From Amycolatopsis marina (GTDB lineage Bacteria > Actinomycetota > Actinomycetes > Mycobacteriales > Pseudonocardiaceae): 64,000 bases of DNA. Shown in pieces: positions 50,506 through 59,147 of this stretch; position 1 is the stretch's first letter; each line of letters starts with the position of its first letter. The stretch is taken from positions 241,241-305,240 of the forward strand of contig NZ_FOKG01000009.1 in the NCBI RefSeq assembly GCF_900111885.1, read 5' to 3'. The notes beneath the pieces were generated by a model. That model made no database searches, was not told where the DNA came from, and saw nothing but the letters and a program-made list of their open reading frames with translations. The translations under genes were made by a program, and so were the position numbers.

Positions 50506-53500
50506 ATGTACCCCAAGGCCCACGTCGGCGACCAGCCAGCAGGCCAGGTCCCCGCCCAGCCGTCGTTCCCGGCACTGGAGCGGGATGTGCTGGCCTACTG
50601 GGAGTCCGACCGCACCTTCACCGCCAGCGTCGAAGCTCGTCCGGCTGGGGAGAACGGCTCGAACGAGTCAGTGCGAAGCTCCGTTGAGGGTGGTGGTGGG
50701 AGACGGGAGGGCGAGTATGTGTTCTATGACGGCCCACCGTTCGCCAACGGCCTCCCGCACTACGGGCACCTGCTGACCGGGTACGTCAAGGACATCGTGC
50801 CGCGCTACCAGACGATGAAGGGCAAGCGCGTCGAGCGCCGCTTCGGCTGGGACACCCACGGCCTGCCCGCTGAACTGGAGGCCATGCGGCAACTCGGGAT
50901 CACCGAGAAGTCCGAGATCGACGAGATGGGCGTCGCGGTCTTCAACGACGCCTGCCGCGATTCGGTGTTGCGCTACACCAACGAGTGGCAGGAGTACGTG
51001 ACCCGGCAGGCGCGCTGGGTCGACTTCGACAACGACTACAAGACGCTCGACGCCAGCTACATGGAGTCGGTGATCTGGGCGTTCAAGCAGCTGTGGGACA
51101 AGGGGCTCGTCTACGAGAGCTACCGGGTGCTGCCCTACTGCTGGCGCGACGAGACGCCGCTGTCCAACCACGAGCTGCGGATGGACGACGACGTCTACCA
51201 GAGCAGGCAGGACCCCGCGGTCACCATCGGCTACCGCGTCGCGGGCAACGACTCGGAACTGGACGGCGCCTACCTGCTCATCTGGACCACCACTCCCTGG
51301 ACGGTGCCGTCCAACCTCGCCGCCGCGGTCCACCCCGAGGTCGACTACGTCGTCGTCGAGTCCGGCGGCCAGCGCTACCTGCTCGCCGAGGCCCGGGTGG
51401 GCGCGTACGCGAAGGAACTGGGGGAGGAGCCACCGGTCGTCGCGCGCTACACCGGCGCCGAGCTGCTCGGCACCAGGTACGACCCGCCCTTCCCGTACTT
51501 CGTGGGCCGGGAGAACGCGCACCGCGTGCTGGCAGCGGACTACGTCACCACCGACGACGGCACGGGAATCGTGCACATCGCCCCCGCCTACGGTGAGGAG
51601 GACAAGGTCGTCACCGACGCGGCGGGCATCGAGCCGGTCACGCCGGTGGACGCGCAGGGCCGTTTCACCGCCGAGGTACCGGACTACGCCGGGCAGCAGG
51701 TGTTCGACGCGAACCCGAACATCATCAAGGACCTGAAGAACGGCACCGGGTCGGCCGGACAGCAGGGCGCGGTGCTGCTGCGGCACGAGACCTACGAGCA
51801 CCCGTACCCGCACTGCTGGCGCTGCCGCAACCCGCTGATCTACCGCGCGGTCTCGTCCTGGTTCGTCGCGGTCACCGAGTTCAAGGACCGGATGGTCGAG
51901 CTGAACCAGCAGATCACCTGGTACCCGGAGCACGTCAAGGACGGGCAGTTCGGCAAGTGGCTGGAGAACGCCCGCGACTGGTCGATCTCGCGCAACCGCT
52001 ACTGGGGCACTCCGATCCCGGTGTGGACCTCGGACGACCCCACCTACCCGCGCACGGACGTCTACGGCTCCATCGAGGAGCTGGAGCGCGACTTCGGGGA
52101 GCTTGCGACCCGAAGCGACGAGCAGAGCGGGGAGCGGCCGGACGATCTGCACCGCCCGTTCATCGACGAGCTGACCAGGCCGAACCCGGACGACCCCACC
52201 GGGAAGTCGACTATGCGCCGGGTGCCGGAGGTTCTCGACGTCTGGTTCGACTCGGGGTCGATGCCGTACGCGCAGGTGCACTACCCGTTCGAGAACGCCG
52301 ACTGGTTCGAGCACCACTACCCCGGTGACTTCATCGTCGAGTACATCGGCCAGACCCGCGGCTGGTTCTACACCCTGCACGTGCTGGCCACGGCGCTGTT
52401 CGACCGGCCCGCGTTCCGCAACTGCGTCTCCCACGGCATCGTGCTCGGGTCCGACGGCCAGAAGATGTCGAAATCCCTGCGCAACTACCCCGACGTCAAC
52501 GAGGTGTTCGACCGCGACGGTTCGGACGCGATGCGCTGGTACCTCATGGCCAGCCCGATCCTGCGCGGCGGGAACCTGATCGTCACCGAGAAGGGCATCA
52601 GGGACGCGGTGCGGCAGGCGGTGCTCCCGCTGTGGAACTCGTACTACTTCCTCGCGCTCTACGCCAACGCCGAAGGCACGGAGGGCAGGTCGCGAACCGA
52701 CTCGAAGCACGTGCTCGACCGCTACATCCTGGCCAAGACCCACCAGCTGGTGACCGACGTCGAGTACTCGCTGGACACCTATGACGTGGCTGGTGCCTGT
52801 GCCACGGCGCGGGACTTCCTGGAGGTGCTCACCAACTGGTACGTGCGCCGCTCCCGGGACCGCTTCTGGGCGGGCGAGCAGGACGCGATCGACACCCTGC
52901 ACACGGTGCTCGAGGTGACCTGCCGGGTGCTGGCGCCACTGCTGCCACTGACCACCGAGGCCGTCTGGCGTGGGCTCACCGGCGGCCGTTCCGTGCACCT
53001 GTGTGACTGGCCAGCGCCCGGTGAACTGCTCGCCGACGCCGCGCTGGTGACCGCGATGGACCGCGTGCGCCAGGTCTGCTCCTCCGCCCTGTCGCTGCGT
53101 AAGGCGAACAAACTGCGGGTCCGGCTGCCGCTGTCACGGCTGCTGGTGGCGGCGGACGATGTGGAGGCACTGCGCGATTTCACCGACATCATCCGCGACG
53201 AGGTCAACGTGAAGTCGGTGGAGCTCACCACCGACGTCGCGGCGCACGGTGGATTCGAGGTCGCGGTGAACGCCCGCGCCGCGGGTCCGCGCCTCGGCAA
53301 GGACGTGCAGCAGGTGATCAAGGCGGTCAAGGCGGGCGATTGGACGACTGCACCGTCCGGTGCCGTGGTGGCGGCCGGGATCGAGCTCGCCGAGGGCGAG
53401 TACGAGCGCAAGCTGGTCGCCAAGGACTCCGGCGCGGCCGCGGAACTGCCCGGTGGGTCCGGTCTGGTGCTGCTGGACACCGAGGTCACCCCGGAACTCG

Positions 53501-53754
53501 CCGCCGAGGGCGTGGCACGGGACCTGATCCGGGTCGTGCAGCAGGCCAGGCGGGACGCCGGACTCGACGTCGCCGATCGCATCGCCCTGACCGTTGACGC
53601 ACCCGAGGAGGTCGTCACGGCGGCGCGGACGCACGAGGGGTTCATCGCGAAGGAAACCCTGGCACGTGCGGTCGGGTACGGCCCGGTTTCGGACGGCTCG
53701 GCAGGCACCGTTGGTGAGGGGGACAAGGTCACGGTGGCTGTCGCGAAGCACTGA
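50506..53754 (+). CDS. ileS: Isoleucyl-tRNA synthetase
   Basis: 1082 residues, class I synthetase charging tRNA-Ile. HYGH at residues 85-88 is the HIGH motif and KMSKS is at 653-657. The editing domain lies between, around IWTTTPWTVPSNLAAAV and TTDDGTGIVHIAPAYGEEDK. The C-terminal part (EVTPELAAEGVARDLIRVVQQARRDAGLDVADRI) is of the eukaryote-like, long type without the zinc finger of E. coli IleRS; such type 2 enzymes are often less sensitive to mupirocin, which is inference here. An unusual Gly/Ser/Glu-rich insert of about 20 residues lies at about residues 46-68, before YVFYDGPPFANG. Confidence 0.97.
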   Translation: MYPKAHVGDQPAGQVPAQPSFPALERDVLAYWESDRTFTASVEARPAGENGSNESVRSSVEGGGGRREGEYVFYDGPPFANGLPHYGHLLTGYVKDIVPRYQTMKGKRVERRFGWDTHGLPAELEAMRQLGITEKSEIDEMGVAVFNDACRDSVLRYTNEWQEYVTRQARWVDFDNDYKTLDASYMESVIWAFKQLWDKGLVYESYRVLPYCWRDETPLSNHELRMDDDVYQSRQDPAVTIGYRVAGNDSELDGAYLLIWTTTPWTVPSNLAAAVHPEVDYVVVESGGQRYLLAEARVGAYAKELGEEPPVVARYTGAELLGTRYDPPFPYFVGRENAHRVLAADYVTTDDGTGIVHIAPAYGEEDKVVTDAAGIEPVTPVDAQGRFTAEVPDYAGQQVFDANPNIIKDLKNGTGSAGQQGAVLLRHETYEHPYPHCWRCRNPLIYRAVSSWFVAVTEFKDRMVELNQQITWYPEHVKDGQFGKWLENARDWSISRNRYWGTPIPVWTSDDPTYPRTDVYGSIEELERDFGELATRSDEQSGERPDDLHRPFIDELTRPNPDDPTGKSTMRRVPEVLDVWFDSGSMPYAQVHYPFENADWFEHHYPGDFIVEYIGQTRGWFYTLHVLATALFDRPAFRNCVSHGIVLGSDGQKMSKSLRNYPDVNEVFDRDGSDAMRWYLMASPILRGGNLIVTEKGIRDAVRQAVLPLWNSYYFLALYANAEGTEGRSRTDSKHVLDRYILAKTHQLVTDVEYSLDTYDVAGACATARDFLEVLTNWYVRRSRDRFWAGEQDAIDTLHTVLEVTCRVLAPLLPLTTEAVWRGLTGGRSVHLCDWPAPGELLADAALVTAMDRVRQVCSSALSLRKANKLRVRLPLSRLLVAADDVEALRDFTDIIRDEVNVKSVELTTDVAAHGGFEVAVNARAAGPRLGKDVQQVIKAVKAGDWTTAPSGAVVAAGIELAEGEYERKLVAKDSGAAAELPGGSGLVLLDTEVTPELAAEGVARDLIRVVQQARRDAGLDVADRIALTVDAPEEVVTAARTHEGFIAKETLARAVGYGPVSDGSAGTVGEGDKVTVAVAKH

Positions 53755-53801
53755 CAGGGCGAGGCAAGCACGGACATCACGAATCAGTCCCGGCACGGTC
53801 G

Positions 53802-53829
53802 CCGTTTCGCACACTGTCACCCGAAACGG
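53802..53829. terminator. Possible terminator hairpin after ileS
   Basis: CCGTTTCG (53802-53809) and CGAAACGG (53822-53829) form an 8-bp stem with a 12-base loop in the gap between ileS and the penicillin-binding protein gene. No T-tract follows, so this is tentative. Confidence 0.4.
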
Positions 53830-53880
53830 TGATGGGTTGACACTCTGAGGTCGCTGGCCGACTGATCCGGGGGAGTGTTT

Positions 53881-55494
53881 GTGCGCGACCGCACCAGACG
53901 TGGGGTACTGATCGGGGCGGCGACGGCGATGGTGGCCATCGTCGTCGCCGGTGTCGTGATCTTGCAGGGTGGGTCGGGTTCGGCCGGCCGGGACAACAAC
54001 GGACAGGCCGCGGACGGTCCGGAGGCCACCGCGGTGGCCCGTGACTACCTGCTGGCGTTCAGCGGCGCGGAGCCGGGGAGCGCCGCCGCGCTGACCGACG
54101 ACCCCGCGGCCGCCGAGGCCACGATCCTGGCCGTCCATGACGGCCTCAAGGCGGACGACGTGGTCACCGACCTGGGTTCGGTGATTACGGAGTCGGACGG
54201 GCAGGAGGCAACGGGCACGGTCTCGGTGAAATGGACACTCGGACCCGATCGGGTGTGGACGTACGAGACATCGATCCGCCTGGTGCAGGCGGATGACGGC
54301 TGGCGGGTTCGCTGGGACCCCTCGTTGATCCACCCGAGCCTCGGCGCAGGGGAGAGCCTCCTGCTGCACACCCGTGAAGGCGCACCCGCCGTGTTGGACC
54401 GGACCGGCGAGACCCTGCTGACCTGGCGTGACGGGGTGGCCGTCCCGGCGGAAGGGGTGGCCGCGGACGTGCTCACCCCCGGAATGGCGAGGACCGCCGC
54501 GGAGCAGTCCGGTAGCGGGCAGTGGTCCGTTGCCCGGGTCGGTGCCGATGACACCGAGCTGGAGCGGCTGGCAGGCGGATCAGAGCAGGACGCGAAGCCG
54601 CTGACCGCCACGGTGAGCCGGAGCGCCCGCGCGGCGGCGCAGCGAGCGGTCGACAGCGTGGACCTGCCCACGATGCTGGTCGCACTCGAACCAGGCAGCG
54701 GCGACATCCTCGCGGTCGCCCAGAACGCCGAGGCGGGCGCCCAGCCGAACGCGCTCTCCGGCCTCTACCCGCCGGGGTCGACGTTCAAGATCGCCACTGC
54801 GGTCGCGGCGCTGAGCAGCGGAAACGTCTCCGCGGACACCGTGCTGGACTGCCCCGGTACCGCGACCATCGGCACGAGGACGATCCCCAACGACGGGGAG
54901 TTCGCGCTCGGCCGGGTGCCGCTGCACACGGCTTTCGCGAAGTCCTGCAACACCACCTTCGGCGCGCTCGCCACGAAACTGCCCGCCGACGGACTCTCCC
55001 GCGCGGCTGGTCAGCTCGGGCTCAACGCGGACTTCGCCATCCCGGGAATCAGTACCGAGCTGGGCCGCGCGGACCCGGCAGCGGATCCGGTGCTGCGGCT
55101 GGAGGAGGGCATCGGTCAGGGCGAGTTGCAGGCCAGCCCGTTCGGGCTCGCCGTCATGGTGGCCACCGTCGCGGGCGGCGAGGCGGTGACGCCGGCGCTG
55201 TGGCGCGATCTGGAGACCACGGTCAACAGCGCCTACCAAGCTCCGCCCGAGTCCGTGCTCGCGCCGGTGCGCGGCATGATGCGAGAGGTCGTCACCGGCG
55301 GCACCGCGACCGCACTGAGCGGGCGCGGGACCGTGCTCGGCAAGACCGGCACCGCCCAGTTCAGCGACGGCAGTCAGGCGCACGGCTGGTTCGCCGGGTA
55401 CCGCGACGACGTGGCGTTCGCAGTGCTGACCGCACGGGCAGGCACGTCCGATCCCGCTGTCGCGGTCAGCGGGCGGTTTCTGGACGGGCTGTAG
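53881..55494 (+). CDS. Class B penicillin-binding protein with MecA-type N-terminal domain
   Basis: 537 residues from the GTG at 53881 (GGGGGAG five bases upstream). A membrane anchor (GVLIGAATAMVAIVVAGVVIL) is followed by an NTF2-like MecA_N domain (ATAVARDYLLAFSGAEPGSAAAL to about residue 150). A short linker leads to the transpeptidase domain with S300-TFK, S355-CN and K488-TG. It cross-links peptidoglycan stem peptides outside the membrane. A comparable M. tuberculosis protein is Rv2864c. The dimerisation region is short relative to FtsI. Its 3' end overlaps the converging MOSC gene by 29 bases. Confidence 0.93.
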   Translation: MRDRTRRGVLIGAATAMVAIVVAGVVILQGGSGSAGRDNNGQAADGPEATAVARDYLLAFSGAEPGSAAALTDDPAAAEATILAVHDGLKADDVVTDLGSVITESDGQEATGTVSVKWTLGPDRVWTYETSIRLVQADDGWRVRWDPSLIHPSLGAGESLLLHTREGAPAVLDRTGETLLTWRDGVAVPAEGVAADVLTPGMARTAAEQSGSGQWSVARVGADDTELERLAGGSEQDAKPLTATVSRSARAAAQRAVDSVDLPTMLVALEPGSGDILAVAQNAEAGAQPNALSGLYPPGSTFKIATAVAALSSGNVSADTVLDCPGTATIGTRTIPNDGEFALGRVPLHTAFAKSCNTTFGALATKLPADGLSRAAGQLGLNADFAIPGISTELGRADPAADPVLRLEEGIGQGELQASPFGLAVMVATVAGGEAVTPALWRDLETTVNSAYQAPPESVLAPVRGMMREVVTGGTATALSGRGTVLGKTGTAQFSDGSQAHGWFAGYRDDVAFAVLTARAGTSDPAVAVSGRFLDGL

Positions 55495-56137
55495 CGGCCT
55501 TTCTCGCCCAGCCCTGGATCTCCGCGGGTAGCGCGTCCGCGACGAGGAGCCGGGGCAGCAGATCCCGTTCGGTGGTGATCGCCCGGAACGCCAGGCCGAG
55601 CGTGATGTCGTGGTCGGGGGTGTGCACGATGGTGATCGGGTCGTCCGCTCGGGCCCGGCCGGGTTTGAGCACGCGCAGGTAGGCACCGGGCCGGGCACGC
55701 GCCGTGAACGTCCTGACCCAGCCGGGCACGTCGAGCGCGCTCGCGAAGGTTCGGCAGGGGACGCGCGGTCCCGAGATCTCCAGCAGCAGCTGCTTCCCGA
55801 CCTGCCAGCGCTGGCCGACGGGCGCGGCCGTCAGATCCAGTCCGGACGTGGTGAAGTTCTCGCCGAAGGATCCCGGTCCCAGCGTCCGGCCGAGCTCCGC
55901 CGACCACTCGGCCAGATCCTCCTCCGCGTAGGCGTAGACCGCTTGGTCGTCACCGCCGTGGTGCCGGAGGTCGCACACCTCGTCCCCGGCCAGCCCGCTG
56001 CCACCGGTGCCCCTCGGACCGGGGGCGCGGACCTCGACCGGGCCGGACACGGGACGTTTGCGGATTCCGGTGACACCGACGCGCGCATCGGTGTCCCGCT
56101 CCGCGTTCCCGAGGTTCACTGACGAGAGACGACCCAT
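55466..56137 (-). CDS. MOSC domain protein (YiiM-like)
   Basis: 223 residues: VTGIRKRPVSGPVEV, DLRHHGGDDQAVYAYAEEDLAEW, GSFGENFTTSGLDL and ISGPRVPCRTFASALDV with the conserved cysteine thought to bind sulfur or molybdenum cofactor. YiiM-type proteins are involved in 6-N-hydroxylaminopurine detoxification via the molybdenum cofactor. It stands alone between two rightward transcription units, converging on the PBP gene. Confidence 0.9.
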   Translation of the reverse strand: MGRLSSVNLGNAERDTDARVGVTGIRKRPVSGPVEVRAPGPRGTGGSGLAGDEVCDLRHHGGDDQAVYAYAEEDLAEWSAELGRTLGPGSFGENFTTSGLDLTAAPVGQRWQVGKQLLLEISGPRVPCRTFASALDVPGWVRTFTARARPGAYLRVLKPGRARADDPITIVHTPDHDITLGLAFRAITTERDLLPRLLVADALPAEIQGWARKAATARPETAR

Positions 56138-56198
56138 GGCCCGACGGTAGCGCAGCGCTCTCGGCCCGAGCCATCGCGTTTCCCGCCCACCGGATAGC

Positions 56199-56495
56199 GT
56201 GAGTAGCGTGAATCACACGTTTCGCTTCGCGGTGCGCGTCAAGCCCGGGGCGAAGCGGGACGCCGTCGGCGGACGATGGGACGGCGCGCTCGGGCCCGCG
56301 CTCGTCGTGAGTGTGCAGGCGCCCGCGGTGGGCGGCAGGGCGAACGAGGCGGTGCGCAGGGCACTCGCGAAGGCGCTGTCGGTCCGCGCGCGAGATCTCG
56401 TTGTGGTGCAAGGGGAACGCGGCCGCGACAAGCTCATCGAGCTGGCGGACCCACCACCGGGGGCAGCCGTGAAGATCGAGTCTCTATCCTTGTAG
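56199..56495 (+). CDS. DUF167 (YggU-like) protein
   Basis: 98 residues with the DUF167 core FAVRVKPGAKRDAVGG, VSVQAPAVGGRANEAVRRALAKALSVRARDLVVVQGERGRDKLIEL. The small alpha/beta fold is widespread and uncharacterised. There is no clear ribosome site; a GTG at 56208 is an alternative start. It is 28 bases upstream of the antiporter gene. Confidence 0.9.
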   Translation: MSSVNHTFRFAVRVKPGAKRDAVGGRWDGALGPALVVSVQAPAVGGRANEAVRRALAKALSVRARDLVVVQGERGRDKLIELADPPPGAAVKIESLSL

Positions 56496-56523
56496 CTCAA
56501 GGGCGGCAGGGACGGGAGGCGCG

Positions 56524-58002
56524 ATGGACAATCTCCCGATCATTCTCGGCGCGGGTGCGGGCGTTCTCCTGCTCGCCGTTCTCGCCGTTCGTGTGTCGAT
56601 CCGATTAGGACTTCCGTCACTGCTGCTCTATCTCGGAATCGGGGTGCTGCTGGGGGAGAGCGGGCTCGGTATCGAGTTCGAGGACGCGACCCTCACGCAG
56701 GCGCTCGGCCTCGCCGCGCTGGTGATGATTCTGATCGAGGGTGGACTGACCACCCGCTGGTCCATGGTGAAACCCGCGCTGGGACCGGGAATCGCGCTAT
56801 CCACTGTGGCCGTCGGCGTGAGTATCGCGATCACCGGCGTCGCCCTGCACTACCTGCTCGGACTGGACTGGCGAGCCGCGCTGCTCTGGGGCGGCGTACT
56901 TGCCTCCACCGACGCCGCTGCGGTGTTCTCGGTCCTGCGCGGGGTCGGAGTCAGCAAACGGCTCGCCGGGGCCGTGGAACTGGAATCCGGGCTCAACGAC
57001 GCCCCGGCCTACATCGCCGTGGTGGTGATCGCGACCGGAGTCACGGTCGACTGGACGTTGCCGTTACTCGTCGTGTACCAGCTTGTCGCGGGTGCCCTGA
57101 CTGGGCTGGTGTTCGGCTGGGTCGGTTCTCGCGCGCTACGCAAGGCCGCGCTGCCCGCCACCGGGCTCTATCCGCTGGCGACGGTGGCCATGTGCGTGGT
57201 CGCCTACTCCTCGGGCCAGCTGATCGGCGCATCCGGACTGCTCGCCACCTACGTCGCTGGGGTGGTTCTCGGCAACTCGAGGCTGCCGCACCGGTCGGAC
57301 ACGCTGTCCTTCGCGGAAGGGCTCGGCTGGCTGGCGCAGATCGGGTTGTTCGTGCTTCTCGGTCTGTTCGCCTCCCCCGAGCGGCTGTTGCATGCCATCG
57401 TGCCCGGGCTCGTGGCCGGCGCGGTGGTGTTGCTGCTCGCTCGGCCGATCGCGGTGCTGCTGTCCACCTTGCCGTTCAAAGTGCCTTGGCGGGAGCAGTT
57501 GTTCCTGTCCTGGGCGGGGCTTCGGGGCGCGGTGCCGATCGTGCTCGCCACGATTCCGCTCGCCGAGGGCCTGCCAGGGGCGCAGCGCCTGGTGGACGCG
57601 GTGTTCGTCGTAGTGGTCGTGCTGACCCTGCTGCAGGGCGCGACGTTGAGTCCGGTCGCGCGGATGCTCGGCCTCTCCGCGGAGAGCGAGCCGCGCGAGA
57701 TCCAGGTGGACTCGGCGCCGCTGGACGAGCTGTCCGCCGTGCTGCTGCAGGTACGCATCCAGAACGGTTCCCAGCTGCACGGTGTCTACCTGCGCGAGCT
57801 GCGACTGCCGGACGGTGCCACGGTCAGTCTGATCGTGCGGGACGGGAAGAGCTTCACTCCCGGGCCCGACAGTCGCCTGCAACGTCGTGACCAGCTGCTG
57901 GTCGTGACCACGGAAGAGGCCCGGTCCGTGGCGGAACGGCGGCTGCGTGCCGTGGACCGGGCGGGCAGGCTCGCTCGCTGGCGGGGCGAGTCCGGCCGCT
58001 GA
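56524..58002 (+). CDS. Potassium/proton antiporter, NhaP2/CvrA-like, with RCK_C domain
   Basis: 492 residues. About twelve membrane helices belong to the CPA1 family, with ASTDAAAVFSVLRGVGVSKRLAGAVELESGLNDAPAYI carrying the ion-binding Asp residues and FLSWAGLRGAVPIVLATIPLAEGL near the end of the transport core. A cytoplasmic RCK_C/TrkA_C domain follows (about residues 395-475; LHGVYLRELRLPDGATVSLIVRDGKSFTPGPDSRLQRRDQLLVVT). It should exchange K+ or Na+ for protons. The palindromic repeat pair at 58026-58088 directly follows it. Confidence 0.92.
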   Translation: MDNLPIILGAGAGVLLLAVLAVRVSIRLGLPSLLLYLGIGVLLGESGLGIEFEDATLTQALGLAALVMILIEGGLTTRWSMVKPALGPGIALSTVAVGVSIAITGVALHYLLGLDWRAALLWGGVLASTDAAAVFSVLRGVGVSKRLAGAVELESGLNDAPAYIAVVVIATGVTVDWTLPLLVVYQLVAGALTGLVFGWVGSRALRKAALPATGLYPLATVAMCVVAYSSGQLIGASGLLATYVAGVVLGNSRLPHRSDTLSFAEGLGWLAQIGLFVLLGLFASPERLLHAIVPGLVAGAVVLLLARPIAVLLSTLPFKVPWREQLFLSWAGLRGAVPIVLATIPLAEGLPGAQRLVDAVFVVVVVLTLLQGATLSPVARMLGLSAESEPREIQVDSAPLDELSAVLLQVRIQNGSQLHGVYLRELRLPDGATVSLIVRDGKSFTPGPDSRLQRRDQLLVVTTEEARSVAERRLRAVDRAGRLARWRGESGR

Positions 58003-58025
58003 CGCCAGCCCGAGAACCGAGAACC

Positions 58026-58088
58026 GCACTTTCCCGGGAAAGTGACGTCGTTGCACGCGCGCGGTATGTCACTTTCCCGGGAAAGTGC
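58026..58088. repeat. Paired palindromes, copy 3 (inverted relative to copy 1)
   Basis: Two CACTTTCCCGGGAAAGTG palindromes at 58027-58044 and 58070-58087 are separated by 25 bases. Read on the minus strand, the spacer CATACCGCGCGCGTGCAA matches the CATACGTGCACGTGCAA spacer of the pair at 2622-2683, so the whole pair is one repeat unit of about 63 bases. It lies 24 bases after the antiporter stop. The remaining gap to 58208 has no gene. Confidence 0.85.
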
Positions 58089-58208
58089 GAGCGTCGCGTT
58101 TCCAAAGGGAGCCTCAAGTACCGACGATCGTAGGTCCCCGGGCACAGCCAGACGGCCTAACCTCCTTACCCGTTCGGGTTAGTCGTCTGGTGAACGGGAG
58201 TACCGAGA

Positions 58209-58913
58209 GTGATTAGCGGTGTGCGGTCGAAGTGGCGTGGAGTTGCGTTGGCGCTGGTGCTCACCGGAGGACTGCTCGGGGCTCCGGCCGCGGCGTCTAC
58301 GCCTGTCGCCTTTCCCGAGTTCGGTCTGCCCATGGCGGCAGGTCAGAACACGTACTCCGCCGGCGTGCACTCGGACAACGGGACCAGCGGAGTCCGCAAC
58401 GCCATCGACTTCAGCCCCGGCGACGGGGTCGTCAGGGCGGCGCGCGCGGGCGTCGTCCGGCTGCAGCGCTGCTCGGGCGGCGACTGGGTGGCCGTTGATC
58501 ACTCGGACGGATGGCGTACCGGCTACTATCACCTGGAGAACATCACGGTGCGTGATGGCGAGCAGGTCGCGGCGGGTGCCCGGCTCGGGGACAGTGGTAA
58601 CGCGCTGCCCTGCGGTGGCCGCAGCACCGGAGCCCACGTGCACTTCACCCTGTGGCAGTTGTCCGGCAACACCATGTCCTCGACCTCGGAGGCGTCCTCG
58701 GAATCGGCAGCCCTCGCCGAGGGGAACTGGGACGGCGTGTCCTACGACCGGCTCTCCACGGAACTCGCCGCGGTCTACGGCGAGCCGGTGGACGGCAAGA
58801 CGTTCGGCGGTTGGCGGTTCGCGGAGGGCGCCGAGCAGTACGGCGGCACGGCGACGCGGCTGCGGGATGCCGCGGTCGTCCAGTTGCCCGGCCGCTTCCG
58901 CTACGACGGCTGA
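58209..58913 (+). CDS. Secreted M23 peptidase, LasA-like zinc endopeptidase
   Basis: 234 residues with a signal peptide (WRGVALALVLTGGLLGAPAAAS). The peptidase core has His54 and Asp67 (HSDNGTSGVRNAID, the 13-residue spacing seen in LasA) and the HxH pair His143/His145 (GAHVHFTLW). A His in YYHLEN at residue 108 would complete the catalytic set. Such enzymes cleave glycine-containing cross-links or elastin; here self cell wall remodelling or attack on other bacteria are both possible. The C-terminal 70 residues form an extra domain of unknown role. Confidence 0.88.
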   Translation: MISGVRSKWRGVALALVLTGGLLGAPAAASTPVAFPEFGLPMAAGQNTYSAGVHSDNGTSGVRNAIDFSPGDGVVRAARAGVVRLQRCSGGDWVAVDHSDGWRTGYYHLENITVRDGEQVAAGARLGDSGNALPCGGRSTGAHVHFTLWQLSGNTMSSTSEASSESAALAEGNWDGVSYDRLSTELAAVYGEPVDGKTFGGWRFAEGAEQYGGTATRLRDAAVVQLPGRFRYDG

Positions 58914-59000
58914 CGCTCACTCGCCAGGTCAGCGCGCTGCCGTCCCAGCAACTGGAAGCGGTTCGCGCTCGCGGTGTCTCCTCCGCTAGCGTTTGCGGCA

Positions 59001-59083
59001 GGTCATGAGTGCCAGCGTCAAGCCCCGGCTTGCTGGCCGGCAACCCTCCTTCCGCGGTGGGGTGCCCCGGGTGAGGACCTGGC
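59001..59083 (+). promoter_or_regulatory. SAM-IV riboswitch
   Basis: The conserved SAM-IV blocks occur in order: GGTCATGAGTGCCAGCG, then AAGCCCCGGCTTGCTGGCCGG with CAACCCTCC, then CCGCGGTGGGGTGCCCCGGG and TGAGGACC. P1 pairs GGTC (59001-59004) with GACC at the 3' end. SAM-IV motifs are nearly confined to actinobacteria and usually turn off sulfur or methionine genes when S-adenosylmethionine is plentiful. The regulated gene starts 65 bases downstream. Confidence 0.92.
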
Positions 59084-59147
59084 CTGTCACGAGGTGTGGC
59101 GGGCAAGCGCGGACCCTCGCCGGGTCCGGTTGACCCGAGGAGGCTTC

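Noticed and set aside
50668..52998. A 776-codon open frame antisense to ileS
   Set aside because: Long antisense frames are expected in very G+C-rich genes. The translation is Val/Arg/Gly-rich without motifs, and the sense strand has intact HIGH and KMSKS motifs.
58139..58208. A promoter or riboswitch for the M23 peptidase
   Set aside because: Only a short IR around CCGTTCGGG is visible; no known riboswitch core such as the ydaO/c-di-AMP pattern could be matched.
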